In this document: positions 50,778-61,699 of the stretch, piece after piece
Position numbering within the stretch: position 1 is the stretch's first letter
Layout of the letters: each line of letters starts with the position of its first letter
Source: Actinomycetales bacterium
Lineage (GTDB): Bacteria; Actinomycetota; Actinomycetes; Actinomycetales; Cellulomonadaceae
Direction of reading: 5' to 3'
Length of the DNA: 64,000 nt
Assembly: GCA_020444245.1 (NCBI GenBank)
Contig: JAHLLI010000012.1
Coordinates: forward strand, 62,001-126,000
Program-made: the position numbers and the translations under genes
The notes under the pieces: generated by a model
Told to the model about the DNA's origin: nothing
What the model saw: the letters and a program-made list of their open reading frames with translations, nothing else
Databases searched by the model: none

Positions 50778-52202
50778 ATGCAGCCCGACCTCACGCCACG
50801 AGGGCACGTGGTGCTCGCCGACGCGGACAGCCGCTCGTTCGCCTCGCTCCGCCGCCGGCCCACCACCCGCGCCGAGCGCTACGCGATCGGGCGCGGGCTC
50901 CGCAAGACCGTGCCACGGTCCTCGCTCGGCGAGTGGGCCCCGCCGGTCGGTCGCCCGGACCCGATCACCCTGGTCATGGAGTCGCACGAGGGCCGGCTCG
51001 ACCGGCTGATCCCGGTGCGCGTGGGCCGCATGGTGGCCTCGCCGTACGGGTTCCTGCGCGGCACGGCGATCGTCATGGCCGACGACGTCGCCCACCTGCC
51101 CGCGACCGGCATCACCCCGGTGGTGTGCGGGGACTCGCACCTGGGCAACTTCGGGTTCTACGCGTCGCCGGAGCGTGACCTCGTCATCGACCTCAACGAC
51201 TTCGACGAGGCGCACCCGGGCGCCTGGGAGTGGGACCTGCGCCGACTGGTCGCGAGCATCTGGGTCGCCGGGCGGCAGAACGGCGCGACCGAGGACGACT
51301 GCCGCGACGCCGTGCTGTCCTGCGCGCGCTCCTACCGCGAGGAGATCCGGCACCTCGCCGACCTCCCGCTGATGCTGCGCTCGTTCGAGCGGCTCGACGC
51401 GGACCGGCTGCACGCCCACGCCACGCAGGACACCCTCGTCGCCGAGATCGACCGGGCCGCCGCGCGGGCCCGCACCCGGACCAGCGACCGCGCGCTGCCA
51501 CGCTTCACGCAGGAGACCGACGGCGAGCGCCACATCGTCGAGGAGCCGCCCCTCATCACGCGCGTCGACGGCCCGGCCGCGGAGCAGATCGCCGAGGCCC
51601 TCGACGACTACCTGGAGACGCTCGCCCCGCACTGGCGGCGCGTGCTCGGCGGCTACACGCTGCTCGACGTGGCGCACAAGGTGGTCGGCGTCGGCTCGGT
51701 GGGGCTGCGCGCGTACGTGGCCCTGCTCGAGGGCTCCAGCCCGGAGGACGTCGTGTTCCTCCAGCTCAAGCAGGCCAGGCGGTCGGTGCTGGCCAAGTAC
51801 GTGCACGGCGACAGCGCCTGGCACGCGCACCAGGGCCAGCGGGTGGTCGAGTACCAGCAGGCGCTGCAGACCGTCTCCGACCCGCTGCTCGGCTGGACGA
51901 CGGTGGACGGGCGCCAGTACTACGTGCGGCAGTTCCGCAACATGAAGGGCACGGTCGCGCTGGACTCGATCGACGCCGCGGCCCTCACCGACTACGCGGG
52001 GATCGTGGGCCACCTGCTGGCCAAGGGGCACGCCAGGACCAGCGGCGCCTCGATGATCGCGGGCTACCTCGGGCGGTCGGACAAGGTGGACCGGGCGATG
52101 GCCCGCTTCGCGCGCAGCTACGCCGACCAGACCGAGGCCGACCACGCGGAGCTGGTCCGGGCGGTCGACCGCGGCGTCCTGCCGATCGAGAGCGGCGTGT
52201 GA
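50778..52202 (+). CDS. DUF2252-family protein
   Basis: A 474-residue protein of DUF2252, distantly like aminoglycoside/choline kinases: VVCGDSHLGNFGFY (the HxGN catalytic-loop-like motif), LNDFDEAHPGAWEWDL (the DFD metal site), and KQARRSVLAKY. A kinase-like activity is plausible but unproven in the family. GAGGTG precedes the ATG. The AraC gene overlaps its stop (GTGTGA). Confidence 0.9.
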   Translation: MQPDLTPRGHVVLADADSRSFASLRRRPTTRAERYAIGRGLRKTVPRSSLGEWAPPVGRPDPITLVMESHEGRLDRLIPVRVGRMVASPYGFLRGTAIVMADDVAHLPATGITPVVCGDSHLGNFGFYASPERDLVIDLNDFDEAHPGAWEWDLRRLVASIWVAGRQNGATEDDCRDAVLSCARSYREEIRHLADLPLMLRSFERLDADRLHAHATQDTLVAEIDRAAARARTRTSDRALPRFTQETDGERHIVEEPPLITRVDGPAAEQIAEALDDYLETLAPHWRRVLGGYTLLDVAHKVVGVGSVGLRAYVALLEGSSPEDVVFLQLKQARRSVLAKYVHGDSAWHAHQGQRVVEYQQALQTVSDPLLGWTTVDGRQYYVRQFRNMKGTVALDSIDAAALTDYAGIVGHLLAKGHARTSGASMIAGYLGRSDKVDRAMARFARSYADQTEADHAELVRAVDRGVLPIESGV

Positions 52203-52630
52203 CCGGGGACGAGCGGCTGCGCGACCTCGCGCGGCTGCGCCGGGTGCGGGACCGGATCGACCGCGAGTACGCCCAGCCGCTCGACGTCGAGGCGCTCGCG
52301 CGGGGCGAGCACATGTCGGCCGGGCACCTGAGCCGGGAGTTCCGGCGCGCGTTCGGCGAGACGCCGTACAGCTACCTCATGACCCGCCGGATCGAGCGCG
52401 CGATGGCCTTGCTGCGCCGCGGCGACCTGAGCGTGACCGAGGTGTGCTTCGCGGTCGGCTGCCAGTCGCTGGGCACGTTCTCGACACGGTTCTCCGAGCT
52501 GGTCGGGATCCCGCCGAGCGTCTACCGCCGGCGCGCCTCGGACGCCACGGCCGGGCTGCCGACCTGCGTCACCAAGCAGGTCACCCGACCGGTCAGGAAT
52601 CGAGAAGCACTCCTCACCGACCACGCCTAG
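52199..52630 (+). CDS. AraC-family regulator (DNA-binding domain only)
   Basis: A 143-residue protein made almost only of the AraC double helix-turn-helix: LDVEALARGEHMSAGHLSRE (first) and LSVTEVCFAVGCQSLGTFST (second) with the usual GIPPSVYRRR end. No ligand domain. Such short AraC proteins often precede a VOC (glyoxalase) gene, as here, and regulate it. The start overlaps the DUF2252 stop by 4 bases. Confidence 0.88.
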   Translation: MTGDERLRDLARLRRVRDRIDREYAQPLDVEALARGEHMSAGHLSREFRRAFGETPYSYLMTRRIERAMALLRRGDLSVTEVCFAVGCQSLGTFSTRFSELVGIPPSVYRRRASDATAGLPTCVTKQVTRPVRNREALLTDHA

Positions 52631-52640
52631 CGTGACGGCC

Positions 52641-53051
52641 ATGGACCTCACCATCCACTCCAGCTTCCTGCCGCACACCGACCCGGAGGCCTCGATGGCC
52701 TTCTACCGGGACGTCCTGGGGTTCGAGGTGCGCCTCGACGTCGGTCAGGGCGAGATGCGCTGGATCACCGTCGGGCCGCCCGACCAGCCCGACACGGCGA
52801 TCGTGCTGCACCCGCCGGGCGTCACGCCCGGCCTCACCGACGACGAGCGCCGCACGCTGGTCGAGCTCGTGACCAAGGGCAGCTACTTCGGCGTCAACCT
52901 AGCGAGCCACGACCTCGACGGCGCTTTCGCCGCGATCGAGGCGAGCGGCGCCGAGGTGGTCCAGGAGCCGACCGACCAGCCCTACGGCCTGCGTGACTGC
53001 GCGGTTCGCGACCCCGCGGGCAACATGATCCGGATCCAGCAGCTGCCGTAG
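52641..53051 (+). CDS. VOC (glyoxalase/bleomycin-resistance-fold) protein
   Basis: A 136-residue vicinal-oxygen-chelate protein: two beta-alpha-beta-beta-beta units, FLPHTDPEASMAFYRDVLGF at the first and DLDGAFAAIEASGAEVVQEP at the second, ending in RDPAGNMIRIQQ. It sits 10 bases after the AraC gene, the usual pairing. Substrate unknown. GTG at 52632 is an alternative start. Confidence 0.88.
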   Translation: MDLTIHSSFLPHTDPEASMAFYRDVLGFEVRLDVGQGEMRWITVGPPDQPDTAIVLHPPGVTPGLTDDERRTLVELVTKGSYFGVNLASHDLDGAFAAIEASGAEVVQEPTDQPYGLRDCAVRDPAGNMIRIQQLP

Positions 53052-53088
53052 CCGGGCGCGTGTCGGACGCCGGGAATACGCTCCGGCG

Positions 53089-53634
53089 ATGGCTGTCACC
53101 CGCAGGACCACCGCGCACCTGTTCTGCTCCGTGAACGGGGTGGTCGAGAACCCGAACCTGCTCCAGTTCGACGCGTTCGGGCCCGAGGAGGGCGCGATGA
53201 TGACCGCGGCGATCGCCCCGGTCACCGACGTGGTCATCGGACGCAAGCTCTGGCACGAGTGGTCCGAGTACTGGCCAGGCAAGGAAGACCCGTTCGGCGC
53301 GTTCATCAACCCGGTGCGCAAGCACGTCATCTCGAGCACGCTCTCCGGCGAGCTGGGGTGGAACAGCACCCTGGTCGAGGCCGACCCGGTGCAGTACGTC
53401 CGCGACCTGCGCGCGCAGGAGGGCGGCGAGATCAGCGTCGTCGGCGGCGTGGAGACGGTCCGGTCGCTCTTCTTGGCCGGCGTGGTCGACGCGCTCACCC
53501 TGACGATGCACGCCGTGGCGACGCCCGAGGGACGCCGGCTGTTCGACGAGTCGGTGCCGCTCACCCGGCTCCGCCTGCTCGAGGGTCGCACCACCTCGAC
53601 GGGGAACGCCGTGCTCACCTACGGCTTGCTCTGA
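53089..53634 (+). CDS. Dihydrofolate-reductase-like (RibD C-terminal domain) protein
   Basis: A 181-residue DHFR-fold protein of the YwjB/RibD-C type: HLFCSVNGVVENPN, TDVVIGRKLWHEWSEYWPG, and ISVVGGVETVRSLFLAGVVD (NADPH-binding GG). Members are reductases of unknown substrate. Stands in a gene row with the VOC and UvrA-like genes, spacing about 40 and 100 bases. Confidence 0.87.
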   Translation: MAVTRRTTAHLFCSVNGVVENPNLLQFDAFGPEEGAMMTAAIAPVTDVVIGRKLWHEWSEYWPGKEDPFGAFINPVRKHVISSTLSGELGWNSTLVEADPVQYVRDLRAQEGGEISVVGGVETVRSLFLAGVVDALTLTMHAVATPEGRRLFDESVPLTRLRLLEGRTTSTGNAVLTYGLL

Positions 53635-53732
53635 CCACGCGGCCAAGGCGGCGGGAACCCACCCGTCGCCCCGGCCGTTCGACTCCCGCCCGCCGGACCA
53701 CCGCCCGGCCGGCCCCGGACCGAGGGAGACCG

Positions 53733-56108
<2,376 letters not shown>

Positions 56109-56142
56109 GCCCGGTCGGCGCGGGAGTTCGGCGCCACCGCGG

Positions 56143-57036
56143 CGCAGGCTCGTCGCGTCGTTCGACCCCGCGGCGATGGAGGGCACCGTCGAGGCCCAGC
56201 GACGCGAGCGCTTCCTCGTGCTGTCGCGTCAGCCGGACGGGACGCTCCTCAAGGGGCGGCTCGACCACCTGTCGGCCGAGGTGCTGCGGACCGCGATCGA
56301 CGCGGTCGGCCAGGCGCCCGACGACGAGCGCACCAAGGCCCAGGCGGACGCCGACGCCCTCGTCGCGCTGGCCGAGCGGGCGACCTCCGGCACCGCCGGG
56401 ATCCGGGCGCGCCGCGCCTCCGAGCGCGGGCAGCTGCTCCCCGACCCGGCGCAGGACGCCGCGGACGCGCGGGTCTCGGGGGTCTCGAACCGACCGACCG
56501 TGTCGGTGCTGGTCCCCGCCGAGACGTTCGCCGAGCTCCATGCCGCGCAGCAGCGCCGTGAGGCCGGGGACACCGACGGATGGCACCCCGTCGAGCCCGC
56601 GACGCTCGAGGACGGCACGCCGCTCGCGATGTCGCAGCTCGCGCGGGTGCTGTGCGACAGCGAGGTGGGTCGGATCGTCATGACCGCGGAGGGCGTGCCG
56701 CTGGACCTGGGCCGGACCGAGCGGCTCTACACCGGCCAGCAGCGCCGAGCCGTGATCGTCCGGGATCGCCAGTGCGCATGGAACGGGTGCGACGTCCCCG
56801 CGGCGTACTGCGAGGTGCACCACATCCGCTGGTGGGATCGAGATCGAGGACCGATCTCGATCGAGAACGGGATCCTGCTCTGCTCCCACTACCATCACGT
56901 CGTGCACCAGCTGGACCTCGCGATCGTTCGGCTCGGCCGTGCGCCGACGCGCGGCCTGACGGGGCTGACGGGCACCCGGGCCGGCCAGGACGGGCCCGTC
57001 AGGCTCGCGACGATCGCGGTGCTGCACTCCGGTGCG
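56143..57036 (+). pseudogene. Truncated DUF222/HNH endonuclease (13E12 type)
   Basis: The frame holds the second half of DUF222 (RLVASFDPAAMEG, then DGTLLKGRLDHLSAEVL) and an HNH nuclease (RDRQCAWNGCD, CEVHHIRWWDRDRGPISIENG, LCSHYHHVVH). The N-terminal half of DUF222, about 150-200 residues, is missing directly after the UvrA-like gene, and no native stop follows the HNH domain: the frame runs on opposite the next gene. Full-length family members have about 450 residues. This is probably a 5'- and 3'-truncated remnant of a repeated actinomycete gene family. Confidence 0.65.
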
Positions 57037-57039
57037 CGG

Positions 57040-57501
57040 CTACCGGCCCGGGGTGAACACGAAGCCGTCCATCACGTCACCGAACGGAGCCCACGCCACG
57101 GTGTAGCGCATCTGCATCCCGGCCAGCTCGCCGAACCCCTGACCCACGCCCCGGCCGGTCCACACGGCCGCGTCACCGGTGAAGGTCCCGGTCCAGTGGG
57201 TGGTGAACCCGCCGTCGAAGGCGTCGGGGAGCTGGGTGCTGGTCCCCCACATCGTCCCGGTCATCGTCACCGGGTCGAGGTTGTAGTTGATCACCACGGT
57301 GACGTCGCCGGCGAGGTACGGGCTGTCACTGACCACCCGCATCTGCCAGACCGAGCCGCGGACGTGGATCTTCCCGGCGCCGTCGACGGTAGTGGTGCCG
57401 TCCACCGCGGAGACCAGGTGGTCCTCGGTCGTGAACGGAAGGTGCGTCACCCTGGCCGACGCCGGTGCGGCGACCACCAGCCCCGCCCGAGCGGACCGCA
57501 C
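57040..57501 (-). CDS. Secreted protein of the ECF-regulon family, member 2
   Basis: A 153-residue protein starting at a GTG placed after the promoter at 57532-57562, which rules out longer starts. Residues 1-17 (RSARAGLVVAAPASA) may be a short export signal. The body is beta-rich: VWQMRVVSDSPYLAGDVTVV, GGFTTHWTGTFTGDAAVWTG, GFGELAGMQMRYTVAWA. The W-x-G-T-x-x-G then GxGxxxGxxxxY pattern links it to 6459-7004 and 61028-61699. Function unknown; an allene-oxide-cyclase-like barrel is a guess. No sigma gene or remnant lies between promoter and start. Confidence 0.65.
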   Translation of the reverse strand: MRSARAGLVVAAPASARVTHLPFTTEDHLVSAVDGTTTVDGAGKIHVRGSVWQMRVVSDSPYLAGDVTVVINYNLDPVTMTGTMWGTSTQLPDAFDGGFTTHWTGTFTGDAAVWTGRGVGQGFGELAGMQMRYTVAWAPFGDVMDGFVFTPGR

Positions 57502-57531
57502 GTCCCGCCGCCCGCGGCCGCCTCCACACAC

Positions 57532-57562
57532 GTAGACGCGCGAGGCGATCGACCGGTTGGGG
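57532..57562 (-). promoter_or_regulatory. ECF-type promoter (CCCCAACC-N17-GTCTAC), copy 2
   Basis: Minus strand: CCCCAACC (57555-57562), 17 bases ending in CGCGC, then GTCTAC (57532-57537). Same boxes, spacing and spacer end as the copies at 7130 and 62267. It precedes the GTG start at 57501 by about 30 bases. Confidence 0.75.
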
Positions 57563-57636
57563 TGGCCCCGCCGCGCGTGCCGAGCGCCGCATCGGTACGT
57601 TGAGCCCACCAGCCCCCAACGGCGGAGGCGCCAGCG

Positions 57637-59190
57637 ATGGACAACCTGTCATCCCTGCTCGAGACCAGCGCGGCTCGCTACCCGGAACGCGACGCGATCG
57701 TCCTCGGCGACACCCACCTCACGTACGCGGCGGTGAACGCCGCGGCGAACCAGGTCGCGAACCTGCTCGTCTCGCGGGGCGTGGCGCCCGGCGACAAGGT
57801 CGCGCTCAGCTGCCCGAACCTGCCGTACTTCACGATCGTGTACTTCGGCATCCTCAAGGCAGGCGCCGCGGTGGTGCCGCTCAACGTGCTGCTCAAGGCG
57901 CGCGAGGTCGCGTACCACCTCACCGACTCCGAGGCGAAGGCCTACTTCTGCTTCCAGGGCACGCCTGAGCTGCCGATCGGCGCCGAGGGGTTCGGCGGGT
58001 TCGGGCAGGTCGATGCGTGCGAGCACTTCTTCATGATCACCGCCGACCCGGCCGCGGCTTCCCCGATCGACGGCACCGAGACGCTCGGCCGGGCCCTGGC
58101 GGGACAGCCTCCTACCTTCGACACGGTGGCGGTCGACGAGGACGACACCGCGGTGATCCTGTACACGTCCGGCACCACCGGCCAGCCCAAGGGCGCCGAG
58201 CTGCGGCACCGCAACATGCGCGACAACGCGCTGATCGGCGAGGCCCTGTTCGACGCGGACGCGGAGAGGCCGGACACGTACCTGTGCGTGCTGCCGTTGT
58301 TCCACTCCTTCGGGCAGACGGTGATCCAGAACGGCGCGTTCGCCTACGGCGGCACCGTGGTGATGCTCCCGCGGTTCGCGCCGGGTCCGGCGCTCGACCT
58401 CATCGCCGAGCACGGCGTGACGTTCTTCGCCGGGGTGCCCACGATGTACTGGGCCCTGCTCGGGGCGCTGGACGACTCCGTCGACGTCGCGGCGATCGCC
58501 CGCCGGCTGCGGGTCGCCGTCTCCGGCGGCGCAGCCCTGCCCGTCGAGGTCCACCAGAACTTCGAGAAGCGGTTCGGCGTCACGATCCTCGAGGGCTACG
58601 GCCTGTCCGAGACCTCGCCCGTCGCCAGCTTCAGCGTGTTCGGTGAACCGGCCAGACCGGGTTCGATCGGGGTGCCCATCCCCGGCGTGGAGATGGCCCT
58701 CGTCCAGCCGGGCGGGTGGGACGAGGTCCCCGACTCCCCCGAGGCGGTCGGGGAGATCGTGATCCGCGGCCACAACGTCATGAAGGGCTACTACCGCCGG
58801 CCCGAGGCGACCGCCGAGGTCATGCACGACGGCTGGTTCCGCACCGGCGACCTCGCCCGGCGCGAGGACGGCTGGTACTACATCGTCGACCGGTCGAAGG
58901 ACATGATCATCCGCGGCGGGTTCAACGTGTACCCGCGCGAGATCGAGGAGGTCCTCATCACCCATCCCGCCGTGTCGCTCGCGGCGGTGGTCGGGGTGCC
59001 GGACGAGCAGCACGGCGAGGAGATCAAGGCGTTCGTCATCCTGGAGAAGGGCGCGTCGCTCCAGCCCGAGGAGCTGATCGCCTGGGCCAAGGAGCAGATG
59101 GCCGCGTACAAGTACCCGCGGCTCGTCCAGGTCGTCGACTCCTTCCCCACGACGGCGACCGGGAAGATCCTCAAGCGCAAGCTGGTCTGA
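57637..59190 (+). CDS. Long-chain fatty-acid-CoA ligase-like enzyme
   Basis: A 517-residue AMP-forming acyl-CoA ligase (FadD type): LYTSGTTGQPKGAELRH (P-loop-like), LEGYGLSETSPVASFS (A5), WFRTGDLARREDGWYYIVDR and MIIRGGFNVYPREIEE (linker), catalytic lysine in TATGKILKRKL. It activates a medium or long fatty acid to the CoA thioester. GGAGG precedes the ATG. Monocistronic; a palindrome and the sigma gene follow. Confidence 0.9.
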   Translation: MDNLSSLLETSAARYPERDAIVLGDTHLTYAAVNAAANQVANLLVSRGVAPGDKVALSCPNLPYFTIVYFGILKAGAAVVPLNVLLKAREVAYHLTDSEAKAYFCFQGTPELPIGAEGFGGFGQVDACEHFFMITADPAAASPIDGTETLGRALAGQPPTFDTVAVDEDDTAVILYTSGTTGQPKGAELRHRNMRDNALIGEALFDADAERPDTYLCVLPLFHSFGQTVIQNGAFAYGGTVVMLPRFAPGPALDLIAEHGVTFFAGVPTMYWALLGALDDSVDVAAIARRLRVAVSGGAALPVEVHQNFEKRFGVTILEGYGLSETSPVASFSVFGEPARPGSIGVPIPGVEMALVQPGGWDEVPDSPEAVGEIVIRGHNVMKGYYRRPEATAEVMHDGWFRTGDLARREDGWYYIVDRSKDMIIRGGFNVYPREIEEVLITHPAVSLAAVVGVPDEQHGEEIKAFVILEKGASLQPEELIAWAKEQMAAYKYPRLVQVVDSFPTTATGKILKRKLV

Positions 59191-59244
59191 CCGCCGCGAC
59201 GCGGACGCCCGCGCAGGTCGGTAACGATCGCCCTCAGTGCCACC

Positions 59245-59272
59245 ACAACGTTCTCGCGCCGTGAGACGTTGT
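59245..59272 (+). promoter_or_regulatory. Inverted repeat / candidate ECF promoter before SigE-type gene 1
   Basis: ACAACGTTCTC and GAGACGTTGT form an imperfect inverted repeat (one extra T on the left) in the 110-base gap before the sigma gene at 59301. Read as a promoter, AAC is followed after 17 bases by CGTT, the same AAC-to-CGT spacing as the three CCCCAACC promoters, but with different flanks. It may thus be an autoregulated promoter of this second sigma factor, an operator, or a terminator of the ligase gene. Confidence 0.4.
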
Positions 59273-59300
59273 GTGATCAGGAGCGCGAGGGGGTGAAGGC

Positions 59301-59864
59301 ATGGGCTGGCGAACGGTGCTCGAGGAAGTGATCCGCGACCGTCGGTCCGACCTCGTCGGCTACGCCTCGCTGTACGCGCCCGACCGCGCCGGTGCCGAGG
59401 ACCTCGTGCAGGACGCCCTCGTGCGGGTCTTCGCCCGGACGAGGAGCCTGCGGACCGTCCCGGCCGCCGAGCAGTACGTACGGCGGGCGATCCGCACGGC
59501 CTTCCTCGACCGCGCCCGCAAGGATCGGACCTGGCGGGCCAACGAGCACCTCCTGGTCCATCCCGTCGCCGCCGACGGGCCCGAGCGTTCGGTGCCGGCC
59601 GTGCTGGACGTCCGCGCCGCGCTGACCCGGCTGAGCCCGCGTGAACGTGCGTGCGTCATCCTCCGGTTCTACGACGACCTCACGGTCGCGGAGATCGCTG
59701 CCGAGATCGGTGTCGGCACGGGCTCGGTCAAGCGCTACCTCAGCGACGGCACGGCGAAGCTCCGCTCGGCCCTCCCGGCCGACGTGGACACGTCCGACCA
59801 CGACGACCGCGGGACGGGAGTGGTCGTCACGATCTCCCAGACCGCCGCAAGGAGAGCCGGATGA
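59301..59864 (+). CDS. SigE-family ECF sigma factor 1
   Basis: A 187-residue ECF sigma factor of the actinobacterial SigE family. Region 2: LVGYASLYAPDRAGAEDLVQ and DALVRVFARTRSL; region 4: LSPRERACVILRFYDDLTVA, then GTGSVKRYLSDGTAKL. The tail of about 25 acidic residues is unusual. It overlaps by 4 bases with a membrane protein gene, the presumed sensor/anti-sigma partner. Confidence 0.92.
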   Translation: MGWRTVLEEVIRDRRSDLVGYASLYAPDRAGAEDLVQDALVRVFARTRSLRTVPAAEQYVRRAIRTAFLDRARKDRTWRANEHLLVHPVAADGPERSVPAVLDVRAALTRLSPRERACVILRFYDDLTVAEIAAEIGVGTGSVKRYLSDGTAKLRSALPADVDTSDHDDRGTGVVVTISQTAARRAG

Positions 59865-60964
59865 GCGAGCACCTGCGTGATGTCCTGGCCGCACTCGTCG
59901 ATCGGGAGGCCCGCGCGACCAAGGCCCCGACCGACCTCGAGCACGAGGTAGCCCAGGTCCGCCGCGTCGTCGCACGCCGACGAGCCGTGCGTGCCACGGT
60001 CGTCTCGGCGCTCACCGCGACGGTGGTCCTCGGCGTCGCCGCCGGAGCGATGTCGTTGGCCTCACGTGCACCCGAGGTGCCTCCGGCGCTCCCGTCGACC
60101 GACGCTCCCCCGACGACCCCGACATCCACGCCGACCACCTCACCGACTCCGTCGGCGACCCAGGTCCCGAGCGCCACCCCGACCGAGACCACCGGCTCGA
60201 CGCCGGACGCCGCCGAGCCTTCGGCCCCCGAGTCGGCGCTGCCGTTCTCGGTCGTCCAGCTCGCCGCCGGCACCGACGGGGTCACCATCGCCGACCGCCT
60301 GCGTCTACGGTCCCAGCCACAGGTCGGCGCCGCGTCCACGGAGCTCGGCTACCTGCCGACCGGGACGACCTTCCGCGTCGTCGAGGGTCCAGTGCAGGGC
60401 TCGGGCTACTGGTGGTACCGCATCACCGACCTCCCGGCGAGCGCCGGCGTCGTCGCCCAGCAGGGCTGGGTCGCCGCGTCGGACCTGGACGGCACGCCGT
60501 GGATCGCCGCCGCGCCGTCATCGACCTGCCCGGACGCCGGCTTCGACGTGAGCGAGCCCACTGCCACCTCCCTCGCCGAGCTGAAGGCCGGCGTCACGGG
60601 CACCTGGGTGGGCTGTGTCATCACGCCCTGGGTGTCGCCGTACGAGGTCACGTTCACGTTCCGCGCCGACGGCACGTACTCGAGCACCGCGTTGTCCATG
60701 CCCGACGGCATCGTCGAGCCGGCGCTCTACTACGGGCTCGACGGTGACGCCCCGGGCAAGACCTACGCGCTCAAGGATCTCCTGGACGACTCCACCGGCG
60801 TGGGGCAGATCGACGTGGTCTTCGACGTCGGCACCGTCGTTCGTGGCGACCTGCGCAACGTCCGGCTCATGGGCGACCGGCTGGAGTTCGAGTTCTTCCA
60901 CCGGTCCACCTACGGCCCGCTCGTCTACCAGCTCACCCGCACCGGGCCCGCGACGACCGGCTGA
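59861..60964 (+). CDS. Membrane protein with extracytoplasmic SH3-like domain, sigma partner 1
   Basis: A 367-residue single-pass protein: cytoplasmic N-terminus of about 42 residues (SEHLRDVLAALVDREARATK), one membrane helix (about 44-66), a Pro/Thr-rich spacer (about 70-125), an SH3b-like domain (about 135-215, DRLRLRSQPQVGAASTELGY to YWWYRITDLP) and a C-terminal beta domain with two cysteines (STCPDAG, WVGCVITPW). ATGA overlap with the sigma gene suggests it restrains or senses for that sigma factor. SH3b domains often bind peptidoglycan. No zinc-binding anti-sigma motif (HxxxCxxC) is present. Confidence 0.8.
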   Translation: MSEHLRDVLAALVDREARATKAPTDLEHEVAQVRRVVARRRAVRATVVSALTATVVLGVAAGAMSLASRAPEVPPALPSTDAPPTTPTSTPTTSPTPSATQVPSATPTETTGSTPDAAEPSAPESALPFSVVQLAAGTDGVTIADRLRLRSQPQVGAASTELGYLPTGTTFRVVEGPVQGSGYWWYRITDLPASAGVVAQQGWVAASDLDGTPWIAAAPSSTCPDAGFDVSEPTATSLAELKAGVTGTWVGCVITPWVSPYEVTFTFRADGTYSSTALSMPDGIVEPALYYGLDGDAPGKTYALKDLLDDSTGVGQIDVVFDVGTVVRGDLRNVRLMGDRLEFEFFHRSTYGPLVYQLTRTGPATTG

Positions 60965-61027
60965 CCCCGGACCATCCCACGCCCTGGCGGACGGCCATCG
61001 GTGGGTGCCGACGCGGTGGCGCCGGCC

Positions 61028-61699
61028 TCAGCCCACGGGCTCGATCCAGCCGACGATGTCGTACCCGCGGTTGTCGCCGTCCATGCGGCCCGCGAAGCTG
61101 TAGGTGAGCTGCAGGCCCTCGAACGCGCCCTCGCCGACGTAGTGCAGCACGCCCATCTGGATGGAGTCGCCGGGTAGCGCCGGGAGGTTCCCGTCCAGGT
61201 CCATGGCGCCGCTGCCGGTGCCACGCCACACGCCACCCTCGGTGGTCAGGACGGCGCTCTGCGTGGTCCACCTGGCGCTGGCCGACGGGCCGTAGAACCT
61301 CGCGTCGACGGTGACGGCCTCGGTCCCCGAGACCCGGGGGTCGGACAGTGTCAGGTCGCAGGTGAACGACATGACCTGCCGGGGCACACCGTCGACCTTC
61401 GTGACGTTCACCAGCCCGAGCGTGCACACCGAGTGGCCGGTCACCGACGTCACCTGCGCCCCGGGCAGCGCCGAGGTCGCGGCGGGCGGCACCGGTGGCG
61501 CGCCACGCTGCACCGCCGCGGAGCTGACCACGACACCGACGACCAGAGCGGCCGCCACGCCTGCCAGGGCGACCTCGCGCCGCCGCCGCGCCCGGCGCAC
61601 CCGGGCGGCCAGCTCCGAGACCCACGTCGCATCCGACCGGTGAACCCGCTCGGCGCTGCGGGACATGTCGCGGAGCTCCGCGACGAACCGCTCGCTCAT
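61028..61699 (-). CDS. Putative anti-sigma/sensor membrane protein, ECF-regulon family member 3
   Basis: A 223-residue single-pass protein: cytoplasmic N-terminus (1-41, SERFVAELRDMSRSAERVHR), membrane helix (about 42-60), and an extracytoplasmic domain with two cysteines and GGVWRGTGSGAMD then GEGAFEGLQLTYSFAGRMDG and GWIEPVG. This domain pattern is shared with the proteins at 6459-7004 and 57040-57501. It overlaps the sigma gene by 4 bases (ATGA). Gene order and topology suggest control of that sigma factor; the usual zinc anti-sigma motif is absent. Confidence 0.78.
   Translation of the reverse strand: MSERFVAELRDMSRSAERVHRSDATWVSELAARVRRARRRREVALAGVAAALVVGVVVSSAAVQRGAPPVPPAATSALPGAQVTSVTGHSVCTLGLVNVTKVDGVPRQVMSFTCDLTLSDPRVSGTEAVTVDARFYGPSASARWTTQSAVLTTEGGVWRGTGSGAMDLDGNLPALPGDSIQMGVLHYVGEGAFEGLQLTYSFAGRMDGDNRGYDIVGWIEPVG

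Noticed and set aside
53675-53700. tRNA-like GTTCGACTCCCG string
   Set aside because: No acceptor, D or anticodon stems surround it; it is the leader of the UvrA-like gene.
57502-57609. Longer N-terminus of the secreted protein at 57040
   Set aside because: It would start upstream of and span the ECF promoter at 57532-57562, and the extra residues are Arg/Gly-rich without any signal-peptide character.
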